From positions 34,035-98,034 of the forward strand of contig NZ_JACDSF010000008.1 in the NCBI RefSeq assembly GCF_013449685.1: a stretch of DNA of 64,000 bases. Direction: 5' to 3'. This document shows positions 1-10,774 of the stretch, in pieces; position 1 is the stretch's first letter, and the number at the start of each line of letters is the position of its first letter. The position numbers and the translations under genes are program-made. The stretch is from Pectobacterium brasiliense (GTDB lineage: Bacteria > Pseudomonadota > Gammaproteobacteria > Enterobacterales > Enterobacteriaceae). Under the pieces are notes generated by a model. It saw only the letters and a program-made list of their open reading frames with translations, was not told where the DNA came from and ran no database searches.

Positions 1-51
1 CCACACCTTGCCGCACTATTTCACTCCTGCTTAGCGAAAATCGGCCAAAAC

Positions 52-1047
52 CTAGTATAAATCGACAAACGTCTTATCACGCTCGTGGGGCTGGTTCAGA
101 TCTTGCTCTGGACCCAGCGAAATCACGCCATGCGGATTAATCGTGCCGTGGCTACGGTAGTAGTGGTGACGAATATGCGCCATATCGACGGTATCGGCGA
201 TGCCGGGCATCTGATAAATATCACGCAGAAAACTGAACAGATTGGGATAATCGCTCAGGCGATATTTATCGCATTTAAAATGCGTGTGATAGACCGGATC
301 GAAACGAATCAACGTCGTCCACAGCCGCAGGTCGGCTTCGGTTAACTGCTCACCCGTCAGATAGCGCTGTTTTGCCAGAATGCTTTCCAGATCGGAGAGC
401 GCAGCGAAAACGGCGGTGGCAGATTCATCATAGGCTGACTGGCTTGTCGCAAAACCGGCTTTGTACACACCGTTATTGACCTTGTCGTAAATCCAGCCGT
501 TCAATTCGTCAATCTGAGCACGTAGCGCTTCTGGGTAATAATCTCCCGCCGTTGCTCCCACGCCATCAAAAGCGCTATTCAGCATGCGGATGATATCGGC
601 AGATTCGTTACTGACAATGGTGTGCTGCTCAGTATCCCACAGGACAGGTACGGTCACCCGACCGCTGTAGTCTGGCATGGCGTGCAGGTAGAGCTGGTAG
701 AGGAATTCGTGCTGATAGAGTGAGTCACCCGTTGCGGCTTCAAAATCGGTACCGAACGTCCAGCCATGATCGAGCATGAGCGGATGAACCACCGAAACGG
801 CGATGTGATCTTCTAACCCTTTCAACTGTCGCATGAGCAGCGTGCGGTGCGCCCACGGGCAGGCAAGCGAAACATAGAGATGATAACGGCCGGACTGGGC
901 AGGAAAGCCACCTTTACCGGTGAGGCCGGGTGCGCCATCGGGCGTTACCCAGTTGCGGAATGCGGATTCTGAACGCTTAAAATGGCCGCCGGTAGATTGG
1001 GTTTCATACCAGGTATCGTGCCATACGCCGTCAACCAGTTGTCCCAT
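52..1047 (-). CDS. yqjG: Glutathionyl-hydroquinone reductase YqjG
   Basis: A 331-residue cytosolic Xi-class glutathione transferase that reduces glutathionyl-hydroquinones, using glutathione as reductant. The thioredoxin-fold N-terminal half carries the catalytic cysteine in the motif LACPWAHRT (around residue 62), typical of the family; an all-helical GST C-terminal domain follows (NESADIIRM, KAGFATSQ, ADLRLWTTLIRFDPVYHTHFKC are family signatures). The frame is open for 13 more codons upstream, but the start MGQLVDGVW matches the family N-terminus. It lies next to yqjF as in E. coli. Identification is firm; the physiological substrate is not known from the sequence. Confidence 0.93.
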   Translation of the reverse strand: MGQLVDGVWHDTWYETQSTGGHFKRSESAFRNWVTPDGAPGLTGKGGFPAQSGRYHLYVSLACPWAHRTLLMRQLKGLEDHIAVSVVHPLMLDHGWTFGTDFEAATGDSLYQHEFLYQLYLHAMPDYSGRVTVPVLWDTEQHTIVSNESADIIRMLNSAFDGVGATAGDYYPEALRAQIDELNGWIYDKVNNGVYKAGFATSQSAYDESATAVFAALSDLESILAKQRYLTGEQLTEADLRLWTTLIRFDPVYHTHFKCDKYRLSDYPNLFSFLRDIYQMPGIADTVDMAHIRHHYYRSHGTINPHGVISLGPEQDLNQPHERDKTFVDLY

Positions 1048-1155
1048 AAATCCCCCCGTTAGTGAGTGATGATAAAACAACGGCAAGCCTTATATGCTTG
1101 CCGCCTCATTCGGTATTCGACTATTAAGTGTAGTACAGGCCGGAAAAGGCTCGTC

Positions 1156-1554
1156 TTACCACTTTTTGCCCAGCAGGCGGTCGATACTGAATGCGCCTGG
1201 GCCTGTTACAGCAAGCAGGAGGTAGCCGCCAGCGATGGTCAGGTTTTTCATGAACATCAGTTGGTTCATGCCTTCTGCAAAGTTAGAGTGGAAAATCAGT
1301 GCAGTCAGCAGCGTAAAGCCCGCAGTGAACAGCGCGACGGTACGTGTCAGCAGACCGAACAGCACCGCGAGGCCACCACCCAGTTCCAGCAGAATGGTCA
1401 GCGGCAGCAGGAAGGTTGGTACGCCCATCGCCTGCATGTATTGTTGTGTGCCCGCATAGGCATCACCCAGCTTACCGTAACCTGCAACGATAAACAGAGT
1501 CGGCATTAAGATACGTGCAACCAGCAGTGCAGTGCTTTCTAAATTTTTCATCAT
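1156..1554 (-). CDS. yqjF: DoxX-family inner membrane protein YqjF
   Basis: A 132-residue hydrophobic protein of the DoxX/SURF4-like family with about four membrane segments. The N-terminal VARILMPTLFIVAGYGKL and the central LLELGGGLAVLFGLLTR stretches match E. coli YqjF, and the C-terminus ends in the family-typical DRLLGKKW. Two adjacent ATG codons are possible; the first is used here. A short gap separates it from yqjG, so the two may be co-transcribed. The biochemical function is not established. Confidence 0.9.
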   Translation of the reverse strand: MMKNLESTALLVARILMPTLFIVAGYGKLGDAYAGTQQYMQAMGVPTFLLPLTILLELGGGLAVLFGLLTRTVALFTAGFTLLTALIFHSNFAEGMNQLMFMKNLTIAGGYLLLAVTGPGAFSIDRLLGKKW

Positions 1555-1824
1555 CTCTCCAATTGATTTTGTTGTGGGCTATATCGCCCTATTGTGTTTG
1601 TTGTAGCAGGTGTGGTCTGAAAACCTGGCCCGCCATCAGGTTATGGGCAGATAGTATAGAGAGATGATTTGCGCTGCCAGCGAGTATAATTGTTGTTTTA
1701 TTTCAGAAAAATTGATGTTCAGTTAGTTAGGCAAGAATACGCTGTGATGGCGTGAGCGCGTTAGGTAAAAGTCAGATGAAAAGTGGTGTATAGATAAGGC
1801 AGATGGCCGAGGTGATAGGAAGGA
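1555..1824. other. Intergenic region yqjK-yqjF
   Basis: About 270 bases without a convincing gene. It should hold the yqjF promoter (minus strand); I see no strong terminator, RNA gene or repeat in it. Confidence 0.5.
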
Positions 1825-2115
1825 TTACGGACGTGGCTCAAACGTTTTACGGACGAGCCTGAATGTCCCCCACAGCCCGACGAGGCGGCGTCCCCAGCGG
1901 ATCATGCGGCTAGGATGGCGCACGCCATAGAGCGCCACGAGGCTGGAGCCCACGATCCAGTATTTACGCCACTGCATCAGGCTTTGCCAGCCGCGATCGT
2001 AACGTGCGGTGGTATCCAGCCAGTGTTTTTTACCTGCTGATAAATCCAGTCGCTGCTGCTGTATCTGGCGCAGTAGCTGGGCTTTTTCTCTGTCTCGCTG
2101 TTGACGCTCGTTCAC
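1825..2115 (-). CDS. yqjK: YqjK-like family protein
   Basis: A 96-residue basic protein of the YqjK family. It opens with a charged helix (RDREKAQLLRQIQQQRLDLSAG), then a hydrophobic stretch around YWIVGSSLVALYGVRHP that could associate with the membrane, and a basic tail. The start chosen is GTG (VNERQQ), which overlaps the TGA stop of yqjE in a GTGA junction; this points to translational coupling and matches the length of the E. coli protein. A longer in-frame reading (46 more codons) would run deep into yqjE and is rejected. Function unknown. Confidence 0.82.
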   Translation of the reverse strand: MNERQQRDREKAQLLRQIQQQRLDLSAGKKHWLDTTARYDRGWQSLMQWRKYWIVGSSLVALYGVRHPSRMIRWGRRLVGLWGTFRLVRKTFEPRP

Positions 2116-2507
2116 TTGGGCTCGTCCTCCAGCAGCGATCTGTCGGTCGCAAGCTCCTTGCGCGTCGCTTTGAGCAAGGTGGAACGACGTACCTTCACGA
2201 GTGTCCATATGCCGCCTATCAGCGCTAGTCCGAGCAATGTGGCGGTAATACACCCCAGCGCAAAAAGACGATACTGCGGATCGATGCCCCAGATGATCAG
2301 CGCAATCAGGCTCATCATGCCAAAAGCGGCAAAAAGCAGCGTCAGGCCGACCATAATCAGCAACTGAATTAGATTGGCTTTCTCTTCCTCTAATTCAATG
2401 ACGGCCAGTCGAACGCGGCTTTCCACCATGCTGACAATAATGGAGATGATGCGCTGAGCAGAAGCCATGACCCCGCTTGCGGGGCCTTGTTGTGATTTAT
2501 CCGTCAT
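2112..2507 (-). CDS. yqjE: Phage holin family / DUF1469 membrane protein YqjE
   Basis: A 131-residue inner membrane protein with two hydrophobic helices, LIQLLIMVGLTLLFAAFGMM and a second around FALGCITATLLGLALIGG, flanked by charged amphipathic segments. This is the YqjE (DUF1469/holin superfamily III-like) layout. It is the middle gene of a tight yqjD-yqjE-yqjK cluster: 13 bases behind yqjD and overlapping yqjK. The cluster is RpoS-linked in E. coli (known for the family); the exact function is unresolved. Confidence 0.87.
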   Translation of the reverse strand: MTDKSQQGPASGVMASAQRIISIIVSMVESRVRLAVIELEEEKANLIQLLIMVGLTLLFAAFGMMSLIALIIWGIDPQYRLFALGCITATLLGLALIGGIWTLVKVRRSTLLKATRKELATDRSLLEDEPK

Positions 2508-2520
2508 AGCAATCCGCTAA

Positions 2521-2826
2521 TTAGCGACGAGACAGCAGGACGCCAAGCACGACACCGACTGCTGCGCCAATGCCGACACCGGTCCACGGATTCTGGCGTA
2601 CATAATCGTCCGCAGATTCAACCGCTTCTTTGGTTTGGGAGGCGATGCGCTCACCGGTATCGCTCAGGCGACTGCGGGTTTCTTTCAGCGCGCTTTCTGC
2701 CTTATTACGCAGCTTGTCGAGTTCCGCTTTAGATTTATCGCTGGAGGTGCTTAATACTTCTTCCAGCGTGTCCGCCAGTGATTTCAATTCGGCGCGTAGG
2801 TACTCAGAATTTTGATCTTTAGCCAT
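2521..2826 (-). CDS. yqjD: YqjD/ElaB family ribosome-associated membrane protein
   Basis: A 101-residue DUF883 protein. Residues 1-70 form a charged coiled coil (LRAELKSLADTLEEVL onward). The C-terminus has the hallmark NPWTGVGIGAAVGVVLG followed by LLSRR, a single C-terminal membrane anchor. E. coli YqjD tethers ribosomes to the inner membrane in stationary phase. First gene of the yqjD-E-K cluster. Confidence 0.92.
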   Translation of the reverse strand: MAKDQNSEYLRAELKSLADTLEEVLSTSSDKSKAELDKLRNKAESALKETRSRLSDTGERIASQTKEAVESADDYVRQNPWTGVGIGAAVGVVLGVLLSRR

Positions 2827-2999
2827 ATTAATAACCCTTCATGTTATAAACCTGAACGTTAACTATAGCTGAAGCTGAGATTTATGCTGCCCCAAACGGT
2901 ACGGACAATTCTGATAACTCGCTGTAAATTTTAGCGATTTGGTTTTTGAATACAAAATGAACAGTGGTCGTGTGTGTTTTAGGGCACTGTGGTGATGGG

Positions 3000-3404
3000 C
3001 TATTGCGAGGTGCCACGTTCTGCGGCGCGCAATTCCTGCTCGGCTTCAGCCAGCTTTCTTTCGCGCTTGAGGATCTTCTCGGCGTCATCCCCTTTCTGGC
3101 GGCTTTCATTCAGCTCCTGCTGCCGTTCAGCGACGTCTTTGCGTTTTTCCGCAATCGCTTCCTGACGTTTCTCTGCTAATCCGGCATCCGTACAGTGGGT
3201 TTTCACGCCGTCCAATGCCTTCTCTAACCCGTTGATGCGATTCTGATTGCCATGCTTACGCGCTTCATCGATTTGGCGCTGAATCTCTTGCGCTTTCTGC
3301 TGACAGGTCTCTACCTGATTGGCGGTATTCGCCAGTGCATGGCCGGAAAGCAGGACGGATAAGGCAATAATGGATGGAGATAGTTTTGATGGAGATAGTT
3401 TCAT
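3000..3404 (-). CDS. yqjC: Periplasmic DUF1090 protein YqjC
   Basis: A 134-residue secreted protein. The N-terminal signal peptide ends near SGHALA-NTANQ. The mature part has paired cysteines (ETCQQKAQEIQRQ and KTHCTDAGL) followed by a long highly charged helix rich in K, E, R and Q (AEKRQEAIAEKRKDVAERQQ), the DUF1090 pattern of E. coli YqjC. Five bases separate it from the upstream mzrA, so the two are probably co-transcribed. Function unknown. Confidence 0.87.
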   Translation of the reverse strand: MKLSPSKLSPSIIALSVLLSGHALANTANQVETCQQKAQEIQRQIDEARKHGNQNRINGLEKALDGVKTHCTDAGLAEKRQEAIAEKRKDVAERQQELNESRQKGDDAEKILKRERKLAEAEQELRAAERGTSQ

Positions 3405-3409
3405 CTTCG

Positions 3410-3805
3410 TTACCCCAGTTTGGATTGTTTCTGTGTCAGTTTCTGCTGCCAGAACGGTGTCGGGGTTGTCACTTGCTGCGCGGTAATTGTGACTTTAGGT
3501 AGAGACAAACGTAGGACATCTCTGGCAGCCACACTTTGTTCTGGCGAGGCCAGACGGACGATCAGGCTATCTTGCTCTGGTGTAATACTTTTGATCGCAA
3601 TCCCTTTTTCGTTGAGACGCTGATACACGTAAAAGCCATCTGGCAACGCGGCACCATCATAAGGCTTGATGTGTAGCATAGCATCGTCCTGGGAGCGGCG
3701 TAGTGACTGGGACTGCGTCAATGCAATCATCGGTAGAGCAAGCAATAGCAGTATGCGACCTGCTTTCCTGGAGAAGAGCTTAGAGAATAACCCGCTGATT
3801 GACAC
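3410..3805 (-). CDS. mzrA: EnvZ/OmpR modulator MzrA
   Basis: A 131-residue bitopic inner membrane protein. A short basic N-terminus is followed by one membrane helix ([15 protein letters not shown]) and a periplasmic domain containing [19 protein letters not shown]. This matches MzrA, which binds the sensor kinase EnvZ and links the Cpx and EnvZ/OmpR responses. It starts two bases after yqjA ends, an operon arrangement also seen in E. coli. Confidence 0.88.
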   Translation of the reverse strand: MSISGLFSKLFSRKAGRILLLLALPMIALTQSQSLRRSQDDAMLHIKPYDGAALPDGFYVYQRLNEKGIAIKSITPEQDSLIVRLASPEQSVAARDVLRLSLPKVTITAQQVTTPTPFWQQKLTQKQSKLG

Positions 3806-3807
3806 GG

Positions 3808-4992
<1,185 letters not shown>

Positions 4993-5769
4993 TTAGGGCT
5001 TGCCCGTGTGTATCTGGTCAAGGTGGACGACCGGATTCTCGGCGAACATATAGCGGTCGACGTTAAACTCGAAATCATCCGTCGTGGCGCGAAATAGCAT
5101 CTGTTTGGTATTTTCCAGATGTTGCCACATCGCGAGTTTGGCCGCGTAAGGATCTTTGCGAATCAGTGCCTTAAGGATGCGATCGTGTTCTTCGCACCAG
5201 CTTTCAATCGACTTGTCGTCAATGTGCTCATGCAGTTTGCGCCAGTAAGGATTATGAATCCGTTGGCTCCACATTTTCTCGACGATGGTTGCCATCGCGG
5301 AGTTCTGTGTTGCCAGCGCGACCTGAACGTGGAATTTGAGATCCCACTGAGAATCACGAAAGCGATCTTCTTGCCGCGCGTATTCCTGAATTTCCATCAG
5401 TTGGATGATGTCCTGACGGGTCACCTGTGTGGCCGCAAATTCGGCAATGTTGCTCTCAATAAGCTGGCGAGCCTGAAGCAGCTCAAATGGACCCGCCGCG
5501 ACAAATTCACTATCGCCGCTATTAATGAACGGATTCTTCTGCTGGTTGGAGATAACGTGAATGCCTGAACCCTTGCGTACTTCAACGTACCCTTCGACTT
5601 CCAGCATAATAATCGCTTCACGTACCACAGTGCGGCTGACGTTCATTTCTTCCGAAATATAGCGTTCTGCCGGTAATTTTTCGCCAACCTGGTACATACC
5701 GCTTTCGATGCGTTGTTTTAATTCTGCGGCTAACTGCTGGTATAGCCGGCGGGGTTCAGTGAGTGCCAT
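4993..5769 (-). CDS. exuR: Hexuronate regulon repressor ExuR (GntR/FadR type)
   Basis: A 258-residue GntR-family repressor of galacturonate/glucuronate uptake and breakdown genes; the effector in E. coli is a hexuronate. The N-terminal winged helix spans about residues 8-75 ([53 protein letters not shown]), and a C-terminal FCD ligand-binding domain carries the signature [11 protein letters not shown]. The frame is open 11 codons upstream, but [12 protein letters not shown] matches the family start. It sits behind exuT and faces the uxa operon it would control. Confidence 0.95.
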   Translation of the reverse strand: MALTEPRRLYQQLAAELKQRIESGMYQVGEKLPAERYISEEMNVSRTVVREAIIMLEVEGYVEVRKGSGIHVISNQQKNPFINSGDSEFVAAGPFELLQARQLIESNIAEFAATQVTRQDIIQLMEIQEYARQEDRFRDSQWDLKFHVQVALATQNSAMATIVEKMWSQRIHNPYWRKLHEHIDDKSIESWCEEHDRILKALIRKDPYAAKLAMWQHLENTKQMLFRATTDDFEFNVDRYMFAENPVVHLDQIHTGKP

Positions 5770-5850
5770 GATGATGTCTACTCTCGATAGATGACGGTCC
5801 ATGTGCCACGTCAGGGCCTGAGTGTCTATCTCGTTAACCTTTCAGGGATG

Positions 5851-5868
5851 ATTTGTTATACCACTTAA
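5851..5868. promoter_or_regulatory. Candidate ExuR/UxuR-type operator upstream of exuR
   Basis: ATTTGTTATACCACTTAA contains TTGTTATACCAC, ten of twelve positions identical to the remembered UxuR/ExuR core TTGGTATACCAA. It lies about 80 bases upstream of the exuR start, a good position for autoregulation. Inference from motif resemblance only. Confidence 0.4.
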
Positions 5869-5975
5869 TCATAGCAGCAACCAATGTTGTGGTCACAGTT
5901 ATCGCGGTGTGTTATCGGAGGGAGGTGGCTCACCCAGTCGCAGATCATACCGGATGAGCCAGGATAATGCAGGAA

Positions 5976-7280
5976 TTATCCGTGCTGGTTGGCTTCTTTC
6001 AGCGTTTCCGCGGCGGCGGCGACTTCTGAGGCGGGTTGGTTTTTCAACACTGTCCAGATGACGATAGCACCTAGCAGATCGAAGACGGCCAGTGCAGCAA
6101 ACAGCGGGCTGAAGCCCAGCGTATCGGCCAGCGCACCGACAACCAGTGCAAATAGGGTACTTGCCATCCAGGCTGCCATCCCGGTTAAACCGTTCGCGGT
6201 AGCCACTTCATTACGACCAAATACGTCAGATGACAGGGTAATCAGCGCGCCGGACAACGACTGGTGCGCGAAACCGCCGACGCACAGCAGGGCGATGGCG
6301 ACGTAAGGGCTAGAGAACAGCCCGATCATGCCCGGTGCGATCATCAGTACTGCGCCCATCGTGACCACCAGTTTGCGGGAAACGATCAGGTTCACTTTGA
6401 AGTGTTTTTGGAACAGCATCGGCAGGTAGCCACCCAGAATGCAGCCGATATCGGCGAACAGCATTGGCATCCAGGCGAACATGGCGATTTCTTTCAGGTT
6501 AAAGCCATAGGCTTTAAACATGAACAACGGGATCCACGCATTGAACGTTCCCCAGGCGGGTTCAGCCAGGAATCGCGGCAGCGCGATGCCCCAAAACTGA
6601 CGGTTACGCAGGATCTGCCAGGCAGACATCTTCTTCGCGTTATTGGTCTGGTGCTGTGCTTCCTGCCCGCTAAGAATGTAGTCACGCTCTTCGTCGCTGA
6701 GTTTCTTCTGATCTTTCGGGTGCTTATAGAAGATAAGCCAGCAGATGGCCCACGTTAGGCTTAGCGCCCCGGTAATGATAAAGGCCATTTCCCAACTGTG
6801 TGCCACTATCGCCCATACCACCAGCGGTGGCGCGATCATGGCGCCGATGGATGACCCCACGTTAAAGTAACCTACCGCAACAGAACGCTCTTTTGCTGGA
6901 AACCATTCGCTACTGGCTTTCAGGCCGGCAGGGATCATGGCCGCTTCTGCCATACCGACCGCGCCACGGGCGATCGCTAAACCCCCCCAGCTATTTGCCA
7001 GCGCGGTGCCCATACAGAAGATGGCCCACAGAATGGCGAACACGGCATAGCCAATTTTTGTGCCAAGCAAATCCAGTACATAGCCGGCGATGGGCTGCAT
7101 AATGGTATAACAAGCTGAGTAGGCAGCCACGATGTAAGAATACTGCTGTGTGGTGATGTGTAACTGATCCTGTAGCGTCGGTGCGGCAACAGAAATTGCA
7201 TTACGCGTCAGGTATCCCAGCACGGTGCCAATGGTCACCAGGCCGATCATATACCAGCGTAATCCTTTGATTTTACGCAT
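5976..7280 (-). CDS. exuT: Hexuronate transporter ExuT (MFS)
   Basis: A 434-residue major facilitator of the anion:cation symporter family that imports galacturonate and glucuronate with protons. Twelve hydrophobic segments are visible; near the N-terminus are MRKIKGLRWYMIGLVTIGT and YLTRNAISVAAPTLQ, a family hallmark. The loop between the halves is hydrophilic (HPKDQKKLSDEERDYI). Transcribed away from uxaC, towards exuR. Galacturonate is the main sugar released from pectin, which fits a plant-tissue degrader. Confidence 0.95.
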   Translation of the reverse strand: MRKIKGLRWYMIGLVTIGTVLGYLTRNAISVAAPTLQDQLHITTQQYSYIVAAYSACYTIMQPIAGYVLDLLGTKIGYAVFAILWAIFCMGTALANSWGGLAIARGAVGMAEAAMIPAGLKASSEWFPAKERSVAVGYFNVGSSIGAMIAPPLVVWAIVAHSWEMAFIITGALSLTWAICWLIFYKHPKDQKKLSDEERDYILSGQEAQHQTNNAKKMSAWQILRNRQFWGIALPRFLAEPAWGTFNAWIPLFMFKAYGFNLKEIAMFAWMPMLFADIGCILGGYLPMLFQKHFKVNLIVSRKLVVTMGAVLMIAPGMIGLFSSPYVAIALLCVGGFAHQSLSGALITLSSDVFGRNEVATANGLTGMAAWMASTLFALVVGALADTLGFSPLFAALAVFDLLGAIVIWTVLKNQPASEVAAAAETLKEANQHG

Positions 7281-7694
7281 TTACTTTCTCTCCGAGTCAA
7301 TAAAAACACAGTGATGGCTCTTGAGTGGCGTCACGGTGTGATGTGTCTTGTGATGTTGTGCGACACGTTTTGTAGTTGTGCTGAACAGGAAAACCCTTCT
7401 CTTTGTGAGATAGCGATTGAATCCCTGCTTAAGGCAGCGCTACAATAATTTGTCATACAACTTTAAAAGTTGAGTGATATCACAAAACCATTATTTTTAT
7501 ATGGAATAGCAGATTCCTCGTTTAAACCGAGAGAGGCAGGCCTTTTACGGCGATAAATGCTGAGTTATTGTACTGTTTGTTACATTTTTGCGATCATGAC
7601 CTCACAAATACTGTGAGATATCGCGCATAATTGGTGTGATATCTTTTAACGGTCAACTAATTTGGTGCACAAGAAGCACGGTAAGGAAGAGAAC
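7281..7694. promoter_or_regulatory. Divergent exuT / uxaC control region
   Basis: About 410 bases between divergent exuT and uxaC, AT-rich from about 7430. It holds the palindrome TTGTCATACAA (7450-7460) and the inverted repeat CTCACA-AATAC-TGTGAG (7601-7617). Promoters for both directions must lie here; no reading frame is credible. Confidence 0.7.
7447..7463. promoter_or_regulatory. Candidate ExuR operator
   Basis: AATTTGTCATACAACTT is a near-palindrome (TTGT-CAT-ACAA) resembling the ExuR/UxuR operator family. It is between exuT and uxaC and so could repress both. Motif resemblance only. Confidence 0.5.
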
Positions 7695-9104
7695 ATGCCC
7701 CAGTTTATGAGTGAAGATTTTCTGTTAGACAGTGAATTTGCCCGTCGTCTTTATCATGAGTATGCCGTCGACCAACCGATATTTGACTATCACTGCCATT
7801 TGCCGCCTGAGCAGATCGCAGAAAACTATCGCTTTAAAAATTTGTATGACATCTGGCTGAAAGGCGATCACTACAAGTGGCGCGCGATGCGCACCAACGG
7901 CGTGCCTGAGCGTTTGTGTACCGGTGATGCCAGCGATTGGGAAAAATTTGAAGCTTGGGCCGCTACCGTGCCGCACACCATCGGCAACCCGCTTTACCAC
8001 TGGACACACCTGGAACTGCGTCGTCCGTTCGGTGTAACCGGCACGCTGCTGTCACCGAGCACGGCAAAAGACATTTGGGATCGTTGTAATGCCATGCTGG
8101 AGCGCGATGACTTTACCGCGCGCGGCATCATGCAGCAGATGAACGTGAAAATGGTGGGTACGACAGACGATCCGATTGACGATCTGCGCCACCATAAAAC
8201 CGTTGCTCAGGATTCAAGCTTCTCTATCAAAGTGTTGCCGAGCTGGCGCCCGGATAAAGCGTTCAACATTGAGCTGGCAACCTTCAACGACTACATGGCG
8301 AAACTGGGTGAAGTCTCCGACACTGACATTCGTCGTTTCAGCGATCTGCAAACGGCGCTGACCAAGCGTCTGGAGCACTTCGCGGCACACGGCTGTAAAG
8401 TGTCTGACCACGCGCTGGATGTGGTGATGTTTGCCGAAGCGGATGAGGCAACGCTGGATAACATTCTGGCGCGTCGTCTTGCGGGTGAAACGCTGAGTGA
8501 ACATGAAGTAGCACAGTTCAAGACCGGCGTTCTGGTCTGGCTGGGTGCGGAATATGCCCGTCGCGGCTGGGTTCAGCAGTATCACATTGGTGCTCTGCGT
8601 AACAACAACCTGCGTCAGTTCAAACTGCTGGGGCCGGATGTAGGTTTCGATTCCATCAACGACCGTCCGCTGGCTCAGGAACTGTCTCGTCTGCTCAGCA
8701 AGCAGAATGAAGAAAACCTGCTGCCGAAAACCATCCTTTACTGCCTGAATCCGCGCGATAACGAAGTGCTCGGCACCATGATCGGTAACTTCCAGGGCGA
8801 AGGGATGCCGGGCAAGATGCAATTCGGTTCCGGCTGGTGGTTCAACGATCAGAAGGACGGCATGCAGCGCCAGATGACTCAGCTCGCACAGCTTGGTCTG
8901 CTGAGCCGTTTCGTCGGCATGCTGACCGATAGCCGTAGCTTCCTGTCTTACACCCGCCATGAATATTTCCGCCGCATCCTGTGCCAGATGATTGGCCGCT
9001 GGGTGGAAGATGGCGAAGCGCCAGCCGACCTGCCGTTGCTGGGCGAAATGGTGAAAAACATCTGTTTCGATAACGCTAAAAACTATTTTGCCATCGAGCT
9101 GTAA
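7695..9104 (+). CDS. uxaC: Glucuronate/galacturonate isomerase UxaC
   Basis: A 469-residue uronate isomerase converting D-galacturonate to D-tagaturonate (and D-glucuronate to D-fructuronate), the first intracellular step of hexuronate breakdown. An amidohydrolase-like TIM barrel: the metal-binding HCHLP motif is near residue 33 ([15 protein letters not shown]) and [19 protein letters not shown] is close to the C-terminus. The ATG at 7695 (MPQFMSEDF) follows a good AAGGAAGAG ribosome site and matches the family start; an in-frame start 11 codons upstream is less likely. First gene of uxaC-uxaB-uxaA. Confidence 0.96.
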   Translation: MPQFMSEDFLLDSEFARRLYHEYAVDQPIFDYHCHLPPEQIAENYRFKNLYDIWLKGDHYKWRAMRTNGVPERLCTGDASDWEKFEAWAATVPHTIGNPLYHWTHLELRRPFGVTGTLLSPSTAKDIWDRCNAMLERDDFTARGIMQQMNVKMVGTTDDPIDDLRHHKTVAQDSSFSIKVLPSWRPDKAFNIELATFNDYMAKLGEVSDTDIRRFSDLQTALTKRLEHFAAHGCKVSDHALDVVMFAEADEATLDNILARRLAGETLSEHEVAQFKTGVLVWLGAEYARRGWVQQYHIGALRNNNLRQFKLLGPDVGFDSINDRPLAQELSRLLSKQNEENLLPKTILYCLNPRDNEVLGTMIGNFQGEGMPGKMQFGSGWWFNDQKDGMQRQMTQLAQLGLLSRFVGMLTDSRSFLSYTRHEYFRRILCQMIGRWVEDGEAPADLPLLGEMVKNICFDNAKNYFAIEL

Positions 9105-9288
9105 TTCCACCGCATCGGTGTGAGTTGCACGAGGGACGCGGCAGTTAAGCCGCGGCTCTCGGTGTCTCGGTCTTTTGTCATCGGCACCGGTGGTGATTCG
9201 GTGCGGGTGAATATGAATATAGGGCAAGAATGACGGTGGTCGATCGGTCGTGCCCTGAATGTGAGATTCGTCCTAAGGTAGCCTGTTA

Positions 9289-10755
9289 ATGCAAACGTTA
9301 AATCGTCGTAACTTCCCCGGTCGTCAACACCCGGATCGGGTCATCCAGTTTGGTGAAGGTAACTTCCTGCGCGCCTTCGTTGACTGGCAGTTGGATTTGC
9401 TGAATGAGCACACCGATCTGGATGCGGGGATTGTCGTGGTTCGCCCGATCGATTCTGATTTCCCGCCCGCGCTGGACACGCAGGATGGGCTGTACACTAC
9501 GATTATCCGTGGTCTGAACGAGCAGGGCGAGGCGGTTCGCGAGCCCCGTCTGATTCGTTCGGTAAACCGTGAAATTAATGTGTACCGTCAGTTCGATGAG
9601 TATCTGGCGCTGGCGTACGATCCGAATATTCGCTTCGTGTTCTCCAATACCACCGAAGCGGGTATCAGCTATCACGCAGAAGATCGCCTCAGCGATGCAC
9701 CGCCTGTCAGCTTCCCGGCGAAATTAACCCGTCTGCTGTATGAGCGCTTCTGTCATTTTGACGGCGCGGCGGATAAAGGCTGGGTGCTGCTGCCGTGCGA
9801 GCTGATTGATTACAACGGTGTGGCGCTGAAAGAGCTGGTGCTGCGCTATGCCGCACAGTGGAAACTGACGCCAACGTTTACCGCCTGGCTGAACGATCAC
9901 AACACCTTCTGCTCGACGCTGGTTGACCGCATTGTGACGGGTTACCCGCGTGCCGAAGTGGAAGCGCTACAGCAGGAAATGGGTTATCAGGATACCTTTT
10001 GGGATACGGCAGAACACTTCTACCTGTTCGTGATTCAAGGGCCACAGTGGCTGGCGGAAGAATTGCGTCTGAACAAGCTGGATCTGAACGTTCGTATCGT
10101 TGATGACATCAAGCCGTACAAAGAACGTAAAGTCGCGATTCTCAACGGTGCTCATACTGCGCTGGTGCCGGTGGCATTCTTGGCGGGTCTGGATACCGTT
10201 GGTGAATCGATGAATGATGCCCTGATTGGAAAATTCGTAGAAAAGACGATTGCCGAAGAGATTGTGCCGGTATTGGATTTGCCGCACGACGAACTGACGT
10301 CATTTGCTCAGGCTGTGCTCAGCCGCTTCCGTAACCCGTTCATTCAGCATCAGCTGTTATCTATCTCGCTGAATGGCATGACCAAATTCCGCACCCGTAT
10401 TCTGCCGCAACTGCTGACCTACCGTGAACGTCACGGTGAGCTATCTGCTCGCTTGACGTTTGCGCTGGCGGCCTTGATTGCATTCTATCGCGGCGAGCGC
10501 AGCGGTGAAGGCGATGCGTTACAAACCTATCCATTGCAGGACGATGCACACTGGCTGGAACGTTATTCCACGCTGTGGGCGGGCGTAAAAGAAAACACCG
10601 TCAGCCTGGCTGAGCTGGTGAATGTCGTACTGCGCGATGCCGATCACTGGGAACAGGATTTAACACAGGTTCCTGGCTTGGCTGCGCAGGTGACTGAACA
10701 GTTGCAAACCATCGTTGAGCGCGGCATGCGCGCAGCCGTGGAAGGTTATTGCTAA
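9289..10755 (+). CDS. uxaB: Tagaturonate reductase (altronate oxidoreductase) UxaB
   Basis: A 488-residue NAD-dependent polyol dehydrogenase of the mannitol dehydrogenase family that reduces D-tagaturonate to D-altronate. An N-terminal nucleotide-binding region starts at [19 protein letters not shown], with the family helix [20 protein letters not shown] around residue 275. It follows uxaC by 184 bases; the spacer contains small GC-rich hairpins (for example GCGGC-AGTTAA-GCCGC near 9138) but no clear terminator. In E. coli uxaB is elsewhere; here all three enzymes are contiguous, as known for soft-rot bacteria. Confidence 0.95.
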   Translation: MQTLNRRNFPGRQHPDRVIQFGEGNFLRAFVDWQLDLLNEHTDLDAGIVVVRPIDSDFPPALDTQDGLYTTIIRGLNEQGEAVREPRLIRSVNREINVYRQFDEYLALAYDPNIRFVFSNTTEAGISYHAEDRLSDAPPVSFPAKLTRLLYERFCHFDGAADKGWVLLPCELIDYNGVALKELVLRYAAQWKLTPTFTAWLNDHNTFCSTLVDRIVTGYPRAEVEALQQEMGYQDTFWDTAEHFYLFVIQGPQWLAEELRLNKLDLNVRIVDDIKPYKERKVAILNGAHTALVPVAFLAGLDTVGESMNDALIGKFVEKTIAEEIVPVLDLPHDELTSFAQAVLSRFRNPFIQHQLLSISLNGMTKFRTRILPQLLTYRERHGELSARLTFALAALIAFYRGERSGEGDALQTYPLQDDAHWLERYSTLWAGVKENTVSLAELVNVVLRDADHWEQDLTQVPGLAAQVTEQLQTIVERGMRAAVEGYC

Positions 10756-10774
10756 TCAGTAAGAAGGGTTATCC

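Noticed and set aside
8214..9227. 337-codon frame antisense to uxaC
   Set aside because: Lies opposite a strongly conserved enzyme gene; it reads open only because of the codon bias of uxaC.
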